From Piper betle (Eukaryota > Streptophyta > Magnoliopsida > Piperales > Piperaceae), in contig JAURVB010013965.1 of NCBI GenBank assembly GCA_033002965.1, forward strand, positions 84,501 through 148,500: a stretch of 64,000 nt of DNA, written 5' to 3'. Below are positions 49,880 through 62,860 of this stretch, one piece after another. The notes beneath the pieces are model-generated. The model had not been told where the DNA came from, searched no databases, and was given only the letters and a program-made list of their open reading frames with translations. How positions within the stretch are numbered: position 1 is the first letter of the stretch; the number at the start of each line of letters is the position of its first letter. Made by a program: the position numbers and the translations under genes.

Positions 49880-50906
49880 AATGAAAATATAGTTTTTTTA
49901 TTTTAATATTTTTTTATTATAATTAAATATATTTTCAAATAATATAAATGAAATTATCAATAGATAAATCTTTGCTACATCTTAAAATCATTACCAACTT
50001 TGAGATAATAAATACAATAACAATAATAATGTGATTTTTTAAAATCGCAACTAAATATTCGCAATAGAATTAAGATAATAATGATAACTATGTATAAACT
50101 TTGAGATCCCAAGTAATAAAATAAAAAACTAATTTATAACTAAATGATTAAGGGATACGGAATTGAGTAAAAATTTAAAATAATTTATAATATAAACTTG
50201 GATGAGAATTTCATAACAATTATATTTTCAATAATTATAAAAAAGTAAATAAATTTTTATTCATAAAAAAATTATAATTTAATAGTGCAAAATAGGAATA
50301 AAGAAATAAGTCTCATATTATTATGTAGACGTTTTGAGATCTTTTTAATAACCTAGAAATATGAACAAACTAATAATATAAACATCAAATTGGAGAAATT
50401 TTCAAAACCATGAATTTTACAATATATAATAACACAAAATTAACTAAAAAAATAATTTATAATTTTCCCTCTTAAAATCTATAAAAGCAGAAAATAAATG
50501 AATTAAATAATTTACAAGTTAATATTTTAAATAGTAAAACTGTCTTTAAGAAGTAGAAGAGGATAAATTGAAAAAGAAAAATAATTTTAAATATTTTTTA
50601 TATTATATATCTTATTCAAAAATAATTAAAATACTAATATTGTCTCAAACGTTTCTTATTTGTTTTTGTTAATTTTCTACAATCAATAAAAAAAACAGGA
50701 AGAAAATATAAGATTAAGAGAGAGATAGGGAGAGACGTAAAGGGGACTTAATTTACAATTAAATATAAATTATAATAATCAATTTCTTATATAAAAAAAC
50801 TATATCTCCCTAGGACAATATTAGTTTATTGTATTAAATAGATAATTAGAATCAATATACATAATCATTCTTTTGAATAGAGACACTCATCAATTGATTG
50901 TCTTCC
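49880..50906. other. AT-rich spacer before LTR copy B
   Basis: Very AT-rich, with no coding region and no repeat that I can define. Confidence 0.5.
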
Positions 50907-53764
50907 TGTAAAACCCGTGACTCGAGTCAGGGTTTTACGTTACCGAACCAGTCGGTTCGACCGTTGGTTCGAGTCGAGTCAGTTTCATGAACCGCGTGCT
51001 GAGTCGAGACCAGCCGTGAGTTATGAGCGATGAGAGTCAGGTGTACCTGAATATATGATGATAACGTCGAGAAGATGGTGAGATATGAGTTATCAGAATA
51101 TATGAAAGTATGCAGTATTTTTTTCTTTTTATATGTTTGATCGTAGAAATAGTTTTAGGCCGAATAACGCGTTAGGACGCGTTGGATTATATTCGGGTGG
51201 GTTATTAGTTATAGAGCATGTCATTTGGATGTTGTTGTGTTTGTTTTATTTTATGGAATTTTTCCATATTTTTCTAGATTTTTTTAGAATTTATTACGAA
51301 CTAGATATTATTTTGACTCGAGTAGGAATCGAGTCAATACTTATTTACGAAACTGCCACTAGAGCATTTCTTCATCTTTCCCGACCCTTCTTCACCAAAA
51401 CCCTCGCCGCCCACTTCGTTCGTCGCCGCCACCGCCGTCGACTGCCGCCCCGCCGCCGGAACCAACCGCCCGTCGTCCCCTCGCCGTCGTCGTGCCGCCC
51501 CGACCGACCCCGGCCACCGATCGCCTGCCGGCGCGCCGCCACGATGCCACGAAGCCGCCTCGACCGTCGCCACTTCGAGCCGGATTCCGCCGCCGTCCGG
51601 GCCGCGCCGCCGCCGCTGTGACCCCGACGACCACCCCCTCGCCGTCGCCGACATTTCCCCCACCATCCCGAGCGCCGTCGAGGCCGGCCGGAGCCCCGAT
51701 CGGAGCACGCCGCCGCCGCCGCCCATTTTCGACGCCGCCGTCGACGGCCATCGCCGCCTCGGTTACCCTGTTTGACACCACCATCGGACCGAGCTCGTCG
51801 AGCTGGTGCCGATAGACCCCCTGATTGCCCTGTCCCGAATCATCGCCGGAAAACCGTCGGAATCCGCCGGAAAACCGCCGACACTCGCCGGAAAACCGCC
51901 GGAACCGCCGGAAAATTGGATTCGTGGGAAATTCGCCGGATCATCCGCCGAACGCACCCGGTCCAATCTGATCGGACTTCGGACGCCGCTAGGCGCCGAA
52001 TTCGAGTTTCGAGCCACGAAACGGGAACCCTAGCCGTCGCCGATTTTCGACGACGCGAGGTATAATTTATTTTAATTTAATTTTTTTAAAGTATTGATTA
52101 TTAGAATTACATGCTAGGATTGGTGAATTGTGTGTTATAATAATATATATAAATGTAGATTTGATTAAGGATAAAATATGAAATTTGTTGATTAAGTGGT
52201 GTTAAAAATGGAGGTTAAGAAACCAATTAGGGTAACTAGGTAATGATCATGATTAATGCAAACTAACCTAAGTAGACTTGCTAGAATTGATATAGGTTGA
52301 TGTGTGTTGATTGATGCGTGATTGTGTTGATTGTGTGTGTATGCTATAGGATGTGTGATTCATCATGCGGGCGTTAGTTTTTAGCTTGATTGTGTAGGTA
52401 CGGTGTAGGAGCTCGCCGCCTAGGCGCGTGGACCCGTTTGGAGCTTCTACCAGGTCCGTTTAGGACTCGTTCTCTGATTTACGCTACTCTCTTGTGTATT
52501 TGATTTATTATGTGCAGGACGAGTTAAGTGGCGTTTTATCGAATCCCACTTAACTCGGGCCATTTAGCCAACGATTTTTCGGATTAATAACCCTCGAGGA
52601 TGAGATCCCTCGAGTTTGTTTTCGAACTTCAGATCCAGCTCACGTTGCCTTCGGGCCTATTGTATAAATCCCAACCCAGACCTATATATATGTATAGTTT
52701 TCGTGTTTTTGTGAGAGACTGAATGAGGGAAATCCGACTACCGTGCTACGCGAGCGGGCACGTGTGTGTCGACAGTGGGCTCTGGAATGGTGTGCGGGCC
52801 GTTTCATTCCCGAGGGATCCTGACAACTCCACCTTTGAGTTCCTCAAACCCGGAGAAGTGTGGAGGTTCACGGGTACTGCATTGCAGCGCATGTCTAGAC
52901 TTGTGGTTTCAAAGGGTACTGAAGGCGACTGCCTGAGAGTACTCGGCCTTCGTGCTCAAGGCCAGGAGTAATATGGAAGGTGCAGAGGGCGGAAAGGAAT
53001 GAGATTTGACGCGAGAAGCAATAGAGAAATGGCCGAGGCATGAGAATGTGAAAGATAGGGGGACGCTGTCGACCCGAGGGCGACAGCTCCCGTATGTGCC
53101 CTGATGAGAGTTCTTGAGGAAGTATATGGTTTTCATTCAACAGGAGAGTTTGCTCTCCTGTGCCAGATTGATATTAGTTATTTTCCGGGCCGGTAACACT
53201 CGTTACTGACGGTTTTTCTATATATATGTAGGTGAGAAATGCGAGCGATGAAAGCTGTCGGGACTGCGGAGGAGCAGCACGGAACCGCGCACACATGTAC
53301 CTGCCGCGTGTAAGTACGTATAATGACGGTGTGTTATTGCTACGTAAATGATAATTTTGATGTGTTTGTTTGAGATAAATTGCTTGATCATGAAATGAAT
53401 GGATAAATATGAATGAGTAGGGAGCCTTGGAGTTCAGACTCGGCTCAGGTAAAAACGAATGAGATAATGATTGAATGTCATGGTAGATTATTATGTGTTA
53501 TCGTATTTTTATAAAATAGTATATATTTTCTTTTGGTTTCTGCATTTGTTGTTTTGTCTTATTTTGCTTGTACATCATAGCATGCATGTAGGACTACGTT
53601 AGAACCCACGCATCCCATTCATGCATTTCACATTTGCATCTCCATCTTGAGACGCCGAGAGTAGATCCTGGTCGGCTTAACCGAATCTAGTAGATTAGCG
53701 AACGGTTCGGTCGCCGGTGACATTTCCGGGTCGGTTCACGGGTGAGCCGAAACGGGGTGTTACA
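50907..53764 (+). mobile_element. 2.85-kb solo LTR (copy B), inverted relative to copy A
   Basis: Begins TGTAAAACCCGTGACTCGAG and ends ACGGGGTGTTACA. It is 2858 bp against 2854 bp for copy A, and the two run parallel along their whole length, roughly 75-80% alike by eye at the 5' end. Flanks are CTTCC (50902-50906) and CTTAC (53765-53769), a target duplication with one changed base. No internal domain or second LTR is present. A GC-rich centre (51400-51760) of CCG-rich sequence precedes a run of CGCCGGAAAACC words at 51845-51920. The open frames in the GC-rich core are compositional and match no protein family. Confidence 0.82.
51845..51920 (+). repeat. CGCCGGAAAACC short-word array inside LTR copy B
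   Basis: The word CCGGAAAACCG(C/T)CG recurs four to five times with spacers of 5-10 bp. Copy A has the reverse complement (GGCGGTTTTCCGG words) at about 18436-18505. Its presence in both copies shows the array predates the insertions. Confidence 0.8.
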
Positions 53765-54767
53765 CTTACTCTATTATATAAGTATATAAATATAAATAAT
53801 AAATTGAGTAAATATATAACAAATAAATAATTTTTCAAAATACAACCAAAAACCAAGACTGCTCAATAAAAAAATATTAAAAATAAATGTACTCATATAT
53901 TAGTGTTCTTAATAATCTGTTTACTTTTTTATATAAATTTACACATATTAAAAAAAACGAAGTATATAATTTAATAATTATTTTGTATTTATATATATTG
54001 TGAATAATTTTTAATAAAAAATATTTAGCTTATTGAGCCTGTGATAGTATATATAAAAATTATTTAAAATAATTTTCCCTCGGTCGACATTATCTATATG
54101 TTTTATAATACTTATATCTTAAATTTATAAAAACATGAATATCTATTAATAATTGTTATGAAAAAATAATTATAAAATTACATAATAAAAAATATTGTGC
54201 ATTTTAGCTTTATCTACAAATAAAATTATTTTTCCTAATAATAAAAAATATATCCAAAAGATTTAAGGTTGTAAAATTTTAAATAGTAATTTTGATTAAC
54301 AATTTATGGGATTACTTAATTTATTTAAATATCTTACTTAAAATATATCAAAAATATTATAGCGTATATTTAAAAATATCATTTCGATAAAGAATGTAGC
54401 CTCCACGTATCCTTGTAATCCACTTGTTTGTACATATTAAAGACCCGCATAATAAAATAGGAATACTTATAATTTTTTCAAAATAAATATTAAAAATAAA
54501 CAAAATTAAATTTTACAAACATAATTAATTTTTATTTTTAAGTAAAGTAGTGAATGTCTATTAGCTTAAATAAAAAAATTAATTTGAATTGAATATATAT
54601 TATATATATATAATAACAAATTTTAATCTAAATAATACGATTATAAATATATAAATATTTACCATTATTTTTTTATAAATTGACTAAAAGTAAAATTATA
54701 TTTTAATTTTTTCATAATAATAAAAAGAATAATAAACTTAAATTAAATAAGTATTAAAAGACATATT
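53765..54767. other. AT-rich spacer
   Basis: Very AT-rich, no gene. A (TA)-rich patch lies near 54593-54612. Confidence 0.5.
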
Positions 54768-55010
54768 GTTTTGGTGCGGGATCGTCCGCCTCCTCGAATC
54801 AATTCTTTTGTGATTCGGGTTTAAAGGTTCGGTGGGACCGAGACGCCCTTGCCGCGTAAAGATACAGTGCAATAGAAATAGAAAATGTTACAAATAGTAA
54901 AATAACATGCAGGAAATTTTTTACGTAGTTCCTTAGGGTTCAACTTGAATCCCTAAGTGAGTCCACGGTGAGATTAGTACTCACAATCCACTATTTCTCC
55001 TTTGATTTTT
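54768..55010 (+). repeat. Dispersed repeat, copy 2 (partner at 6083)
   Basis: Starts GGTGCGGGATCGTCCGCC and keeps, in the same order as the copy at 6083, TTCGGGTTTAAAGGTTCGG, TTTTACGTAGTTCCTTAGGG and TGAGTCCACGGTG. It may be the start of a longer element extending to about 57050. Confidence 0.7.
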
Positions 55011-57060
55011 ACAAGTTACATAAAACAGTGAATTTTTGCTACCTTTAGATAAATTTGCCCTGATTAGTCTGGAAGGCCTTCAAATTATTTCTAGAGTGTT
55101 GATAGGCTGAACCAGGCCGTTCTGGGTTGGTTCAAACCAAACAAACGCCGGATCGGACCGAATGGCGTACGCCAACTTCTTTTCTTTCTGCGTGTGCCCA
55201 TCTACAGGTGGTGTACGGTACACCAGCTGCAATCCGGGTTGCAATTTTGTAACTGGTCACGGTTTGGCTTCGCAGACGTGGCTAGGAAGAATAATTTGGT
55301 CTCGGACACGACAAGAGTGGATGCGGTCAGCAGTAAACGGGTTTGACAACCCGGCTGCAGTGGCGGTGTAATGGTGGTTTTGGTGGCTTCAGCGATAGCT
55401 TTTCCGGCAGCTGAAGGTGGCAGAGATTGCCCTGAACTGTAGATCACAGACCTATGAGGCTCTTGACGGTGGTTCAACTGTCGATGGTGGCTCCGATCGG
55501 TCGGTCAAAGGCTCGGAAAGTTAGACACTTTTCTGCACTTTTGTGCCACGCTGCTCCGATTGGTCACTTCTCAATTTTTATCGGCGACCTCGACGATGAA
55601 ATCTGGTGGATCTCCATTTGGGTTTCTATATCATTCCATCATCTTCACTTGATCACAATAGAAGGGCTGGGAACGACCGGCGCTAGTCGAAAAAATTAGC
55701 GAAACCAGACCTTCGCTGCTCTGTTTTTTGACTTTTCCAATCAGCAGCTTGCTGGCAGAATTCCGGTGATGGCAAGAGTCTCCGGCAATAGAACTCAGTT
55801 AGGGATGATAGTCGACGTGACAGAAATTAGATAGGTGGCGAGTGTATGAATGAAGACAGTACTGGTCACCCAGAGCACTCTCCGGAAGATGTCTATTTTC
55901 TCTGCTATTCCCCTTGCTCTAGGCAACGTCTTCTTCGACTCTGGCGAGGCAGGGGCATGGCGACCTGGGCACTTTTTCTCGGTTGGGTACTAGAAAACTC
56001 CTCCTTCCCTTGGCGAGTGGAGATGGTGATGGGATGCTGGCAACCAGTGATGGATAGCAGCAAGAATTCCTCCTAATACGTCCCCTGTTTTTACCTGCAA
56101 AAGAGAAAACTTCCCTTTCAGGTAGATCCAATGCGGCAAGGCTGTGACCTTCAGGTGTCGGCAATGACTTCGGCAACAGCAGGAGATGGCAGCAGTGCCT
56201 TTCCTTGGTGGATAATAGCAGACCTTCTCAACGAGGTAGGGCTCCACAACGATGTGCAGCGATCGGCAAAGCGGCAATAGGGGAAAACTCCAAACCTCTG
56301 GGGGAACCTTCCGCGGCTATGCTCCGGTGAGGCTTGTCAAAGGCAGCAACTTGGAGCGACTGGGCTGATAGTAAACTCCTCAAAAGCTCCCCAATAGGTG
56401 GGCGACGACCTAGACTCCTCTGTTTGGCGGGCAAGAACAACGCTCCAAGGCAGAAGAGCTTCACGGATGTTGGATGTGTAGCAGTGACCACGACAACAGC
56501 ATGGCTCCGGTGATGGCTCACTCGTGACAATAAAGCAGGGCTGTGAAGTGGCAAACTATCGCGGCAATCCGTCGGCAAAGTTCTTCACGTCCACAGCAGC
56601 AATTGGAAGGCAACCTTTGCCCCTGGTTCAACGTCTGGCTTCTGTACTTCCCCCTTTGGTGGCTGAATCTCGACCGATCCAGAGAAGGGTAGCAATAATG
56701 TCCTACGGGTCTTTCCTTTCTCCTGCGCAGCAACAACTTTTGTGTCGGACTCCTCCGGCGAAAGTCTTGACTAGGCGATGTTGGGGAGCACTCCAAGGTT
56801 AGTGACAATGGGCCAGGGGGTCGCCGGAAAAGAATTTTCGGCGAGGGGCTCCTCCCTTTTTCTTCTTTCTTTCGTGCTTCTTTCTTCTATTTCTTTTTCT
56901 TTCAACGTACGAGCCCCCTTTCAATCTTCCACTGTGTGTGTTTATATAGGCGTTCAAAGAATTTTTCAGTTCTACCATTTGGGGCCGGGAATCATAGCCA
57001 TCCAAACTTTTTGTATAAATTCTCTCTTTCCATCTTAGAACAACACCGACTAGTTCTCTC
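55011..57060. other. 2-kb mixed-composition block, probable retroelement part
   Basis: GC content is clearly higher than on either side. Several open frames exist on both strands but none resembles a known domain, and stops are spread evenly. TTTATATAGG at about 56940 could be a TATA box. Together with the dispersed repeat at its left edge, this looks like a long terminal or untranslated part of a retroelement rather than a gene. Confidence 0.4.
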
Positions 57061-58290
57061 GTAATCTCCTCTGGTAATTTAGAATAGCATAGACCAGTTC
57101 TCTAGAGTTTATCACGTCAATGAATAAGTTTAAATTTCAACAATTATACACGTGATCGAATAAATATAAATATTTTTTGGATAAATATAAATATTTGCCG
57201 GATAAAGATGTACAAACACATATATAGCTTTTATGAAACTATAATCAACTAGAATAAGATGTAATAAAAGTGAAAAAAATCTTCATATTAAAGAGGTTGA
57301 CGTAAAAAGAAAAAGAAAAAAATAGAAAAATACTATACCAACAATTACAATTAAATAAATTAATTAGATAGATAAATAAGAGTATCAACAATCCCACTCC
57401 CAAAAAATAGGGTGTTTTTCCCCCTAAATATCCATCTACTTAACATAATAGCGAATAAAATATTTTTCTAAATAGTCATTTTATATTATTTAGTTATTCA
57501 TTTAAGATATATTTAATCGAGTAAAATGATTATTTATATTTTATAAAAACTAGTTAGAATATGAATATGAGAATTATATGTTTACAAACGAAAGTTTCCC
57601 AAATTTGTTTAAAACAGTTGTGTTAAAATTATTTTAAAAAAACGATAATAATTTTCACTTACATCTTATCACAAAAGATAACGAAAATAAATAATGTTAA
57701 AATTTACCTTCAGTATTAATAAAATATCAACATTTTTACTGTGAAAATTTTTGTTCCTAACCTAGTAAATTGGAGCAAAGAATAAAAGATTGTCTTGTTA
57801 TCATCCTTTCCTGCCCGCACCCAAAAATACCGCAATGATTTTCCCAAACCACCAAAGTGCGTTAACATAATCCATATGCATGTCGCATCACACAGCACTG
57901 CAATTATTAACATCTGATTAGTGAATTTGCTGGCAACGCTACCGGAAGCACAGTTTGGAAATAAAAAAGTCTCTCCCCAAAATGGGCAGCAGCAACTTAA
58001 AACAAGCATCCTCGGTGTAAAAGACATTCAACCACAGGTAAATTTGGTAATGCTAAAAAAACATTATTTGCTTCCCATTCGACACACTAAAAGAGAAAAT
58101 TTGGAGCTGAAACATTTGACAATGCTCTTCCATTCGACACACTAAAAGAGAAAACATTATTTGCTTCCCAAGTCACTCGACTCTGCTCACATCCTCACTA
58201 AAAGCACTCTGTAAAGCTCTCTCACGATTTCATCTTCTATGAACTTCATATTCACATTTCACTTATTATGTTCCCTTCGAAAGCAGAGTT
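57061..58290. other. AT-rich spacer and 3' flank of the heat-shock gene
   Basis: No gene. A short direct repeat containing ACATTATTTGCTTCCCA and CATTCGACACACTAAAAGAG occurs twice at about 58061-58170. Confidence 0.5.
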
Positions 58291-58974
58291 TCACTCAATG
58301 TTAACATGGCGGACGTCGGCTCGCTCCTCCGCCCTATCCTTGGGCACCAAAACCTTGAGCACACCGTTCTTCATCTCTGCCTTGATCTCCTCCGTCCTGT
58401 ACGCTTTGGACGGCAGCTCAATCCTGCTGCTGTACCGCCTCCCTCCCTCCTCGCCTTCCGACTCTTCGCCCCCTTCCCCTCTAATCACAAGCGTGTCCTG
58501 CTCCACCGTCACCTTGACGTCTTCCTTCCCCAGCCCAGGCATGTCGACCCTAATGTACAATCCCTCGTTGTCCTCCCTCACATTGAAGTCTCTCCTCGCT
58601 CCTCCGCCCATCCCCCTCGACGTCGCCACGAACGGGTTCTCCAGCATTTGGTCCATCAAGTTAAACGCTTGGCTCAGGCTCCTCGATGGGAATAACGGAT
58701 CGAACACCCCTGCACACACGCCATACATGATCGAAAGTCGAACAATGCAGGACAATTAGATTTCGAGCCGAAAAAAAGGGGAGGGGAGATGAGAGCTACC
58801 TCCGAAGGAATCGTCCCGCCCGCGGGAGACGGCGCAGTCGTCGGACCTCCGCTCCAAGTCGAGGCTGTGGTCGTCCCTAAGGGCGTCAGCGGTGAAGGGG
58901 CGGGCGGCGGCGGGCCCGGTCTTGTGAAGGACGACCGGGGAGAGGATGCGGCGAGAGAGGATCATGGATGCCAT
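58291..58974 (-). CDS. Small heat-shock protein (HSP20), mitochondrial type
   Basis: ATP-independent chaperone that holds unfolding proteins during heat stress. Two exons, 58974-58800 and 58709-58291, give 197 residues, close to the usual length of plant organellar 22-24 kDa members. Residues 1-28 (MASMILSRRILSPVVLHKTG) are basic, hydroxylated and lack acids, which fits a mitochondrial targeting peptide. A phase-1 intron of 90 bp follows DDSFG. Exon 2 starts GVFDPLFPSRSLSQAFNLMD, typical of the mitochondrial class. The alpha-crystallin domain shows RRDFNVREDNEGLYIRVDMP, GLGKEDVKVTVEQDTLVI, the acidic loop GEEGGRR and the conserved GVLKVLVPK motif, ending VNIE. The frame is intact. The promoter is unusual: a repeat element starts only 88 bp upstream of the ATG. 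Confidence 0.93.
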
Positions 58975-59061
58975 GGCCTATTGACACAGGTCTTACAAAG
59001 TTGCAACAATGGCGATAAAAGAAGCGCGAAGACGTACTTTTTAGTCCGGGGAGCGGGGAAA

Positions 59062-59421
59062 TAGGGGTGCTAATTGAGCGAGCGAGTTGAACTCAATATA
59101 TGGAGGTCAATGTAGTTTGAACCCACAACCTTAAAGTTATCAAGGTGAATACTTATCATCTCAACTATCTTGCTTCTTTGTTATTATATTGCATACATAT
59201 ATATATATATAAATAAATAAAATATAAAGACTATATTATTATATTATTTTATTGAGTCGAGTTCGAGTTATAACCGAGTCGAGTCGAACATGACCTTGCT
59301 CAAGCTCGGCTCGTAAGATTCGAGTTCGAGTCGAGCATTTAAATGTCGAGTTTCGAGTCGAATCAAGTCGAGCCAAACGCTAAATGCTCACGAGCTAGCT
59401 CGTTCAATTAGCAACCTTAGG
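59062..59421. mobile_element. hAT-like MITE upstream of the heat-shock gene
   Basis: The ends TAGGGGTGCTAATTGAGCGA and GCTCGTTCAATTAGCAACCTTA are imperfect inverted repeats. The interior is full of CGAGTCGAG/GAGTTCGAG words, like the MITE at 15594-16121, so it is a related but more diverged family member. No clean 8-bp duplication is visible. A (TA)n run is inside. Confidence 0.65.
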
Positions 59422-60249
59422 AACAAGAAAGACACATAAAGTTCTAGACACGCCGCGAGTTCATCCGCCGAAAAGCCTCAATGTGGCGAACGTCACGGTC
59501 ACGGCACCACGGGTGTTGCCGTGTTCGTGACCACCTCGCCATCTTCTATTCGGATTATACAGGTTGCATATATTATTTTATAAGGATGCTACTAGTTTTA
59601 TTAACCTTTGAATCCATTTGAGGAAATCTAACTCGAATTAGAAGTTCATCTCGAACCTCAAGCAAGTAGAAGCACACATTTATTTAATTCAACTTTACTT
59701 AAAATTTAGCAGTGTATATTGAGTGCAAGATATGTATTATTTACATAAGTTATGAAAAGTATTAATTTAGATTATAGATGATCTAATGTTGATAGTATAA
59801 TAGTTTCGGGAGTCAACAAACTAATTAACGCATATTTAATAAAGAACTAGTCATAAATCCATTTCAATAAGTGGTTTGTACTTAAAATAAACTATATTAT
59901 AATTATTAAACATATAAATTATTAAGATATCAATTTCTAATATAAATTATTTAAAATCATTTGAAATTGATTGAACTATAAACTTTAAATATTATGTAAG
60001 TACCTCAACTATAAAAGTTAATAAATATAACTCAATTGCTTTTGATCATTATCAAGGAAACAATAATTTTTTTAAAAAAGTGTATAACAAAAATATAATA
60101 ATTTTAAAGGAGAAAAATAATTAATTACAAAGTATCTTATGCAAAAAATTGAATATTATATTTTACCAACCTCTAATGGACAATAATTTGTTACATCTCT
60201 TATAAATATATATTTAATTATTCTTCGAGTTTTATTCTCTCTCAGAGTT
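59422..60249. other. AT-rich intergenic DNA
   Basis: AGTTCTAGAC at 59440-59449 resembles a TTC-GA heat-shock half-element. Otherwise nothing recognised. Confidence 0.4.
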
Positions 60250-60975
60250 TAGATACCATAAACCATATCTCATTAACTCATACCTATTCACATGAATTAC
60301 GATCCATCAAAAGTCCACCGTCCATAGAAGTTTACCATCATTGTGTTTTGCAACTTTTTAAAAAATAAATTTGAAAAAAGAAAAATATCATATTTTAAAG
60401 CAATATATAAGAAAAAATACAACAATTTTAGTAGGAGAAAGTCAACAATAAATAAATACAAAAAAGAGTCAATACAAGCCTAATCAAAAAATAAATATTT
60501 ATAAAAAATAAAAATAAACTATTGAAGTGAAAATATTAAAAGGAAAACAATCCAAATAAAGAAGTGTAAATAATAAAATATTAAAACAATGATAAAAGAG
60601 GAATACCATAAACCATATCTCATTAACATAAACCTATTCACATGAATTACGATCCATCAAAAGTCCACCATCCATAGAAGTTTACCATCCTTGTGTATTT
60701 GCAACTTTTAAAAATTTAAATTTAAAAATAAATTTGAAAAAAGGAAAATATCACATTTTAAAGCAATATATAAGAACAAATGCAACAATTGTAGTAGGAG
60801 AAAGTCGTCAATAAATAAATACAAAAGAGAGTCAATACAAGCCTAATAAAAAAATAATATTTATAAAAAAATCAAAAATAAAATATTAAAGTGAATATAT
60901 TAAAAGGAAAACAATCCAAAAAGAAGTGTAAATCGTAAAATATTAAAACAATGATAAAAGAGGATAAAATAGGGA
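60247..60975. repeat. Two-copy tandem duplication, unit about 355-360 bp
   Basis: ATACCATAAACCATATCTCA, with ATGAATTACGATCCATCAAA, TAGTAGGAGAAAGTC and GAGTCAATACAAGCCTAAT, occurs in the same order in both copies (starting near 60247 and 60603). They differ by small AT-rich indels. AT-rich, non-coding. Confidence 0.85.
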
Positions 60976-62860
60976 ATAAAAAATCTCAAAACATAAAAAA
61001 TAATGTATTAACAGTAAAACGTGAATGAATTAAATGAAAAAATTAATACTTTGCATGAGAAGGTAAATTAAATAATTAAATTATAAATGAACCCAAAACA
61101 AAATAACCATATTTTTATAATTACCTTATAGTTTTTTATGCCATTTAAACGATAATCTTTTGAAAAAGAAATTTTGCCAATTAAAAATAATATATTTTAA
61201 AAGATATTATTGATATATTTATCATAATGAAAATCATAATACAATATTTGAGGATAGAGTGTAAATTATGATAGAGGAAATGTCAATCCCTTTAAAAAAG
61301 GTGCATATATTACAAAGGTACGTATCATTTAAAAGGGATTTAATATATTTTGGAATATATATATATATATAAGGGTGTGATACCCTTTTAGAATTTATTC
61401 CCTCATTAAAGTGCGGTTTTTTTATTGTGTTTATGTTTTCTTACGTTATGGTTAATTATTGTCCTATAATAATTTATAAGCTCATTAATAATGATCTAAT
61501 TTGAAATCACTGTTATTATTATATCATTAATAGTATAATTTACTTAAATTATAAATCTAAAAAATGCTAATCCTCGACAATTTAATGGGCCTATTAATAC
61601 TTATATAATTTAAATTTATTATTAATTGTAATTTAATTAAGAAAGCGTTGGAGTATAATTTTACCCAAATTATAAATCATAAAATATTAATAAATTTTAA
61701 TATGTATTTATAATTATACAACTCAAAATAAATTTGACATTTGATATACATATTATTATTTTTTATTAATAAAATTTTGAAACATAAATCTACCTAAATT
61801 GATAATTTTAAAATATTGATAATTTAATAATTATACTATTCAAATTAAATTTATTATTTTCATAATTTAGAGTTTTAAAATTTTTATCAATTAATTATTG
61901 TTCTTTATTTGTATATTGTTGTTTATTCGAAATGAATTAAAAAATAAAAATAAAAATTATTAGTTATTAAAAATTTACTTATTAAAATTACTTTTAATAT
62001 GTGTACGTTTACTGTGTTTTTTGGCAAATGAAATAAATATTTATTATTTTTATTCATTAAATAAATATTGATAAATTTTAACATATTTAAAATTAGGCAA
62101 CTCAAAATAAAATTGATATTTAATATACATATTATTATTATTTACTAGAAAAGAATTGAAGCATAATTCTACATATGCTAGGAATTTTAAATGATTGATA
62201 ATTTAATAATTATATTATTCAAATTAAATTTATTACTCAATATACATTCTCAATTTAGATTTTCACAAGTTTTATTTTGTTAATTAATTATTTGTTGATA
62301 TATTGTTATTACTATTAATAAAAAAACTTGTTAATTATATAATTAAAATTTGTACTTATTTAAATTAAAATTACTTTAATAATTTTAGACAACAATATTT
62401 TTGTTAAATTAAATAAATATTTGTTATTTTTATTTTATATAATATAGTAATATATTTAAAATTAATTAATATATATTATATTAATAAATTTTAAATATAA
62501 CCCGTGCTTGTGCATGGTTTGTTTAGTAATAGTATCTGTTTAAAATGAGTTTAGTGAAAACACTTGGGTTAAAATAAATTGGGTGAAAGTTCATTAAAGT
62601 AGCTGAGGAAGAGGATTGAACTGATTTTATCTCATCCTGTGCGAAAAAACGGCAAAAGATGCCCGATTACAATTCAAAATTAAGTTTACGAAAGACAATG
62701 AACGTTGAGTAGAACTTAACTCAACTAGCCGCCCAACATGCTACTAATAGTATATAGTTAATAGCATTTTTAAAGTTTTTGAGCCAGAAGAAGATAAAGT
62801 ATTTAAAAAGTAAGTTTTAACAAAATACAAACCCCAGATTTTGCATTATCTAACCACATA
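60976..62860. other. Very AT-rich intergenic DNA
   Basis: Contains degenerate repeated phrases such as AATTAAATTTATTA and TTGATAATTTAATAATTATA at about 61800 and 62190, which suggests an old tandem or dispersed repeat. No gene. Confidence 0.5.

Noticed and set aside
51334..52065. Long GC-rich frames in LTR copy B
   Set aside because: CCG-repeat composition opens several frames at once on both strands. No protein family is recognisable.
16498..53764. A full retrotransposon bounded by the two 2.85-kb LTRs
   Set aside because: The LTRs are inverted relative to each other, each has its own target duplication, and host genes lie between them.
55162..56802. Several 70-116 codon frames on both strands
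   Set aside because: Frames overlap on both strands, no family match, and no consistent exon structure.
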